From Siphonodentalium dalli (lineage: Eukaryota > Mollusca > Scaphopoda > Gadilida > Siphonodentaliidae): a stretch of 64,000 nt of DNA. This document shows, piece after piece, positions 58,550 to 64,000 of the stretch (position 1 is the first letter of the stretch; the number at the start of each line of letters is the position of its first letter). The position numbers and the translations under genes were made by a program. The notes under the pieces were generated by a model that saw only the letters and a list, made by a program, of their open reading frames with translations, was not told the origin of the DNA and did not search any database. The DNA lies in the NCBI GenBank assembly GCA_032622095.1, contig CP136063.1, positions 94,031,980 to 94,095,979 on the forward strand, read 5' to 3'.

Positions 58550-58606
58550 TTCGTCAAATTCTCTGGATCTCACATGCTGCGTGAAGAATTCAAGGTGCTG
58601 TTTTTT
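58550..58606 (+). pseudogene. Partial copy of KDM1B exon l in the following intron
   Basis: CAAATTCTCTGGATCTCA..CATGCTGCGTGAAGAATTCAAGGTGCTGTTT resembles the segment of exon l at about 58443-58495 that encodes QFSGSHAMLREGFQVLF, with a small deletion. It sits only 14 bp after the donor and is not flanked by splice sites. Confidence 0.6.
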
Positions 58607-58734
58607 GGTGCCAGGTCGGGCCAAATGTCAGAATCTATATGAAATATAAACTTTGAAGAAAAATGCCTTGAAATACACAATGCTATTACACAAGGTACAA
58701 TGTTATAGAACTGATATGACACTAAAAGTGTTCA

Positions 58735-58985
58735 GGTTAGGCCAAACAAAAAAGGATATTTGATTCTCAGGCTATTTATTTTTTTAATAAATGTGGAAGC
58801 GAGGGTTTTATTTTTTATTTTTATTTTTTTCTGCCGATAGACTGACATAGTAAGCATGGGTTATTATAGCTTCCCAGGTCCAGAAAATGTAGGAAGAACT
58901 TTGTAATGGATATGAACTAATTTAACCTGATATAAAGAATGACAAATTATGACATTGTACTACCGTACATCATATAGGGATCATA
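58735..58985 (+). repeat. Dispersed 240-bp repeat G
   Basis: Inverted partner of 39530-39765, beginning near TTAGGCCAAACAAAAAAGGA. Confidence 0.75.
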
Positions 58986-59265
58986 GGATCATATTGAAGT
59001 TCTCCAGTTATAGTTGGTAATGTTCACCCATTAGTCACCTTGCTTATGCATTTTATCTTCTGCAAATTATGGGAAATAGAAAATGAACAGAAGGGAAAAA
59101 GTAACCAAAACTATAGATACTTCCCAGAAGATGAGGCCTAAGAAAAATGAGGTCCCCAGATGGTGAATTTAGTTAAGCTAGTCTGCTGTGCGGTTTAGCA
59201 TCATTAAATTCACCCTCTGGGGACCTCGTTCTGCAAATGACAGACACTATTTCAAGGCTTGTACA
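58986..59265. repeat. Family A composite, left palindrome missing
   Basis: Spacer plus right palindrome (59135-59240) of the composite seen at 40880-41335. Confidence 0.75.
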
Positions 59266-59269
59266 TAAT

Positions 59270-60130
59270 AATGTTTATTCTGCCCTCCAGTTTATATTAC
59301 AAAGTATTTTCATCTTTTAGTAAAAAATTGAGTAAACGTTAGCTCAAATAATGCAAGTTTTGCACAGTGAAAGTAAGGATGTAACTCGGCAGTCATAATT
59401 TCTAACTTGAAGTTAACTTAGTGTGAGTGGAGAGTAACATCGACTTGTGGATGTTAAAATCATTAACTGCTTTTTCAAACCACAAACAAATCTGATATTC
59501 ATTTGTGATGTGTTATCTGTTGCATTTGGTAGAAGGTTGCTTATAAACAATTGGCTTCAAGAAGATATGTGTCTTTGATATCATTTTGATTATGATGCAG
59601 GAACCAGCTTAGAATGCGACTTGGGAGACATCTTCTCTCTAAAATATGCCACTTCTCCCTTCTGGAGAGAAGTGATATCTCTCTCAAATACCAGTATGCA
59701 TTTTTTGTTACATATCTATCAACGTAATTCGCATGATCGCACGAGTTTCCAGGTGTGTGATAATTCTCAGAATCGCACTAGTGAAATCTGTCGACGGAAC
59801 TATTTCATTCAGTGTTGTTAGACTGGTTCTCGCCGTTACTATTTTTACTTTTTCAATCACGAAAATAAAGAAACAATAAGCGATCAATCGATGAGATGAT
59901 GCATTCAAGTAGTTTCATTTCAAGAATATGTTTGTCGAGGCACAGAATTTAATTTCAAACGCATCATTAAAGATGGGTCAAGGTCACTCGCGGATAGATG
60001 GGCTCCCTGTCTGATTGTTGCATTTACCCTAAAATGCCGTTAAAACTCAATCAAATTCACATTTTCTGGAACGGAGATGTACGATTGTGAGTCAACTTAC
60101 CGTATGACACGGAGATATCAAATAAAAATA
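59270..60130. other. KDM1B intron 12, unassigned
   Basis: No exon with KDM1B similarity and no clear repeat found here. Confidence 0.45.
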
Positions 60131-60133
60131 GAA

Positions 60134-60286
60134 CCGCATGAGTGTCTGGATTTTGACGAATTATTGCACTTGATTTGTTGGCGGAACGCGATACCTCTCG
60201 TGCGGGACTGCGTCCCACACTTGAGGTATTGCTCCGCCAACAGATCTCTTGCGATAATTTCGACAAAATCCAGACACTCATGCGCT
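60134..60286. repeat. 150-bp palindrome
   Basis: Arms GCATGAGTGTCTGGATTTTG and GTTGGCGGAAC, centre GTGCGGGACTGCGTCCCACAC. Confidence 0.82.
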
Positions 60287-60604
60287 TCTATCTATGTCCA
60301 AACAGCATATCTAAAGTGCATTTCCTGATCATAATGGTGTAATTACTCATTAAAATGGTTTTAAAAATGGGCTTTTGTATTGCATAAAAATTATTGGATC
60401 ATTGAAAAGTGATATTGGGGTGCGAACTGAACTTATAACTTCTGCCTGATAACATCCCACTTATTCCTATTAACTCTTTCGCTGCCACCCGCCACCACAG
60501 ACGTACCCCCCAGTGCCACGCATCCTGTACATATATCCATGTATTTCAGGTATATATGCGTAATACATTATATCTCAAGCAGTTTCTAATATAATTAGTT
60601 GAAA

Positions 60605-61075
60605 CGCCCACCAAGGTCACGTGACATTGGCGGCCATCTTGGATTAGTGGCTATTTGCCGGTATATGTACAGTTTGTGTGGGTATGAATGGGTGTGTTGT
60701 TTGTTTTCTAATTTTCAACCCAATTATACGATGTCCAACAGTAAGGTACACAGGAGTAACCTACATGAACCCACTTTGGACATAAAATAGGTCACGTGAC
60801 CTTGGCGTCCATCTTGGATTTATGCAAGTTGCCACCTATTTGTAGCAAAATGGGATACAATGGCGCACTTTGTTGAGTTTGTGCTTTTGTTGCTTGAATA
60901 TTCCCTGATAGGTACAATTCCAAATATAGATATATATATATAACCATACCCATATGTATATATACCTGCAGGGGGACATATGACCCTGCTCCGCCACTTA
61001 TAAGTCACGCGATCTTGACGGCCATCTTGAATTTCAGGAAAATTGGGTTTTACGATGATTTATGTGAATTATATG
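60605..61075. repeat. About 200-bp tandem repeat with GGTCACGTGACNTTGGCG
   Basis: Three units at about 60612, 60788 and 61000 share GTCACGTGAC (or CACGCGAT) followed by TTGGCGGCCATCTTGGATT. Confidence 0.65.
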
Positions 61076-61191
61076 GGTCACGCGGGCATACGCATGGTCA
61101 ACTCACCAGCATAATTAATTTAGTTGCCTGTTATCACCACTGGAAAACGATACAATAGACAAGGGTTGTTCAAAACCAGTAAAGGTGTATT

Positions 61192-61830
61192 ATAAATAAT
61201 AGGTATAAGTATCTTATGCGCCACAGGCGCCCCTCGATCATTAGAGTATAGAGGTTAGTTACCCACCCGCCACCCTATCCCGCTACCCATAGTATCTTAT
61301 GCGCCACAGGCGCCCCTATTGAGGCTACTGCCCATATAAATAATAGGTATAAGTATCTTATGCGCCGCAGGCGCCCCTCGATCATTAGAGTATAGAGGTT
61401 AGTTACCTCCCCACCTCCCCATCTTGCCACCCATAGTATCTTATGCGCCCTTATAGAGGCTACTGCCACATAAATAATAGGTATAAGTATCTTATGCGCC
61501 GCAGGCGCCCCTCGATCATTAGAGTATAGGGGTTAGTTACCCACCCACCTCCCCATCCTGCCACCCATAGTATCTTATGCGCCGCAGGCGCCCCCATAGA
61601 GGCTACTGCCACATAAATAATAGGTATAAGTATCTTATGCGCCGCAGGCGCCCCTCAATCATTAGAGTATAGAGGTTAGTTACCCACCCACCACCCCATC
61701 CCACCACCCATAGTATCTTATGCGCCGCAGGCGCCCCTATAGAGGCTACTGCCCGCATAAATAATAGGTATAAGTATCTTATGCGCCGCAGGCGCCCCTC
61801 GATCATTAGAGTATAGAGGTAATAACAATA
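61192..61830. repeat. About 143-bp tandem array with GCGCCGCAGGCGC hairpins
   Basis: ATAAATAATAGGTATAAGTA at 61192, 61335, 61470, 61613 and 61757. Each unit has two TATCTTATGCGCCGCAGGCG segments and CGATCATTAGAGTATAGAGG. Frames on the minus strand are repeat readings. Confidence 0.88.
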
Positions 61831-62153
61831 ACTTCTTCAGTCCTGAGTCTTTTGCAAGCAGCCATTTTCGAAGCGATTGGCAGCGTCTTCGAAGTTTGCA
61901 TTTATGCACGTTTGGCAGTTCATTGAAGTAATGAGAATGCAACTGGTGCCAATGATTTGATACAATTCGAATCAGGACAGCCGATTTTGAATCAAATCAG
62001 ATGAAAGATTTGCAGGGCCTAATCATATATAAATGACTCCGATATATACATGTATTCTGTAGTTTGCCTTGCTATGCCATGCTGCCAACAGAGTACTACC
62101 AGGTTTCCCTTTGCAACCCTGAAATCTTGCTTTAACACTCCACATTACATTTT

Positions 62154-63553
62154 TAGCTCAACTTTACTTTGTAAAGTTTGAGCTATTGCCATGGCTTGGT
62201 ATCCGTCGTGCGTGTGTGTGTGCGTGATTCGTCAACAATTTCCATTAGCACGGGCTACAGTTCGTCCTTTGGTCCGATTATTATGAAATTTGTCATGGAT
62301 GTTGACATTGACATGTAGATGGGAACGAGTCATTTTGGGGTCATTCGGAAAAAAACATGGCCACCAGCAGCCATCTTGAATTTTACTCTTTGTATGACTA
62401 AATCCTTTAGCACGGGCTACAGGTCGTACCTTTGGTCGGATCATCATAAAATTTGTCATGGATGTTAATATTGACATGTAGATGGGAACAATTCATTTTG
62501 GGGTCATTCAGCCAAAAAACGTGGCCGCAGCAGCCATCTTGGATTTTACTCTTTGTATGACTAAATCCTTTAGCACGGGCTACAGGTCGTACCTTTAGTC
62601 TGATCATCATAAAATTTGTCAAGGATGTTAACAATGACGTGTAGATGGGAACGAGTCATTATGGGGTCATTCGGCCAAAAAACATGGCTGCCAGTGGCCA
62701 TCTTTGATTTCAAAATTCAATTCATTAGCACGGGCTACAGGTCGTACTGTTCGTCTGATCATCATGAAATTTGTCATGGATGTTAATATTGACATGTAGA
62801 TGGGAACTGTTAAATTTGGGTTCATTCGGCCAAAAAACATGGCAGCTGGCAGCCATCTTAGATTTTACTCTTTGCATGACTAAATCCTTTAGCACAGGCT
62901 ACAGGTCGTACCTTTGGTCAGATCATCATGAAATTTGTCATGGATGTTGAAATTGGAATGTAGATGGGAACGAGTCATTTTGGGGTCATTCGGAAAAAAA
63001 CATGGCTGCCAGCAGCCATCTTGGATTTCATAATTCAATCCATTAGCACGGGCTACAGGTCGTACTGTTCATCTGATCATCGTGACATTTGTCGTGGGTG
63101 TTAATATTGACTTGTAGATGGGAACGAGTTATTTTCGGGTCATTCGGCCAAAAAACATGGCCACCGGCAGCCATCTTAGATTTTACTCTTTGTATGACTA
63201 AATCCTTTAACACGGGCTACAGGTCCTATTTTAGTCTGTTCATCATAAAATTTGTCAAGAATGTTAATAATGACATGTAGATGGGAACGAGTCATTTTGG
63301 AGTAATTCGGCATTAAAACATGGCTGCCAGCGCCATTTTGGATTCTACTCTTTGCATGACTAAAGCTATCAAATGTTTTTGAATTGTTGGAAAACATAGC
63401 CGCCAGCAACCATCTTAGATTTTACTTTTATATACATGTATATATATATATCTCTTCATGTTGATAAACTAGTATTAGACATTCAACTTTCCACATTCCT
63501 AATAACTCCATCGACAGTAACACATTAAATTATTCCCTTTCCAAGTTGAGCTA
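62154..63553. mobile_element. Element with TAGCTCAACTT...AAGTTGAGCTA ends and 165-bp inner repeats
   Basis: Same termini as 35123-36621. The interior has about seven units with AGCACGGGCTACAGGTCGTA, GACATGTAGATGGGAACGAG and AAAACATGGC(C/T)GCCAGC. No transposase. Confidence 0.8.
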
Positions 63554-63639
63554 CAGTGTCATTGACACTTTCATTACATGACGTATGTTGTCTTACCAGT
63601 TTTCTGGCCAACTGGTTTAAACCGTTTGTGCATGGGCTG

Positions 63640-63857
63640 GTATAGAGTATAGAGGTTAGTTACCCACCCACCACCCCATCCCGCCACCCATAGTATCTTA
63701 TGCGCCGCAGGCGCCCCTATAGAGGCTACTGCCCACATAAATAATAGGTATAAGTATCTTATGCGCCGCAGGCGCCCCTCGATCATTAGAGTATAGAGGT
63801 AATATTAACAATAACTTCTTCAGTCCTGAGTCTTTTGCGAGCAGCCATTTTCGACTG
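63640..63857. repeat. Further unit of the 143-bp array with shared right flank
   Basis: A last unit followed by AATAACTTCTTCAGTCCTGA, the same flank as at 61818-61876. This suggests that the segment between was inserted into, or duplicated with, one array. Confidence 0.75.
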
Positions 63858-64000
63858 ATAACCACGTGCTAACAACAATGACACAATATTCCGGCTCTGA
63901 CTGTACTCCCAGAAATAGCATGACCTTGAGGACATTGTCGCTTTAAATTGTTCGCGCGCAACAGTACTACAGATAAATACATTGTACACTGTCAAACATG

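Noticed and set aside
58537-64000. Remaining KDM1B amine oxidase exons
   Set aside because: No segment resembling CIDYSG, the catalytic lysine region or the C-terminal GEATNRHFP motif was found; they presumably lie to the right.

Overview
This is a window of repeat-rich, intron-rich animal genomic DNA. Exon-intron structure with canonical GT/AG junctions, long introns, many transposon-derived palindromes and diverged tandem arrays rule out a bacterial or viral source. The protein families (SMCHD1, KDM1B, a THAP-type transposase) and the satellite types suggest a marine invertebrate, probably a lophotrochozoan such as a mollusc. The species guess is inference.

Two host genes lie head to head. 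On the minus strand is the 5' part of an SMCHD1 homologue: six exons from a start codon at 18092 to 214, running off the left edge. They encode the N-terminal ubiquitin-like region and most of the GHKL ATPase domain. On the plus strand is a KDM1B (LSD2/AOF1) homologue: twelve coding exons from 32694 to 58536, running off the right edge. They encode the C4H2C2 zinc finger, CW zinc finger, SWIRM domain and the first part of the FAD-dependent amine oxidase domain. Reading phases agree at every junction except inside SMCHD1 exon 4, which carries a one-base frameshift. The KDM1B start-codon exon and 3' exons were not found. Both products are chromatin regulators.

SMCHD1 intron 1 holds a nearly complete 4.6-kb DNA transposon (12883-17500, ISL2EU-like) with inverted ends, a 2-bp AT target duplication and two convergent genes. 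One encodes a SWIM + YqaJ-type nuclease + PHD protein with one frameshift. The other encodes a spliced THAP + DDE transposase with one in-frame stop. Intron 3 has a hAT-like element nested in another, and KDM1B intron 10 has a 3.56-kb hAT-like element with a perfect 8-bp target duplication.

The remaining sequence is mostly non-autonomous elements and arrays. Recurrent families are: A, a double-palindrome element; B, a TA-flanked palindrome; C and D, TTAA-flanked piggyBac-like MITEs; a 932-bp element with a 9-bp target duplication and a visible empty site; a GC-rich palindromic element; and tandem arrays with periods of about 100-190 bp. Two places show pieces of coding exons copied into the adjacent intron: SMCHD1 exon 4, including its splice donor, and KDM1B exon 12. 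No rRNA, tRNA, CRISPR or prokaryotic operon was seen.
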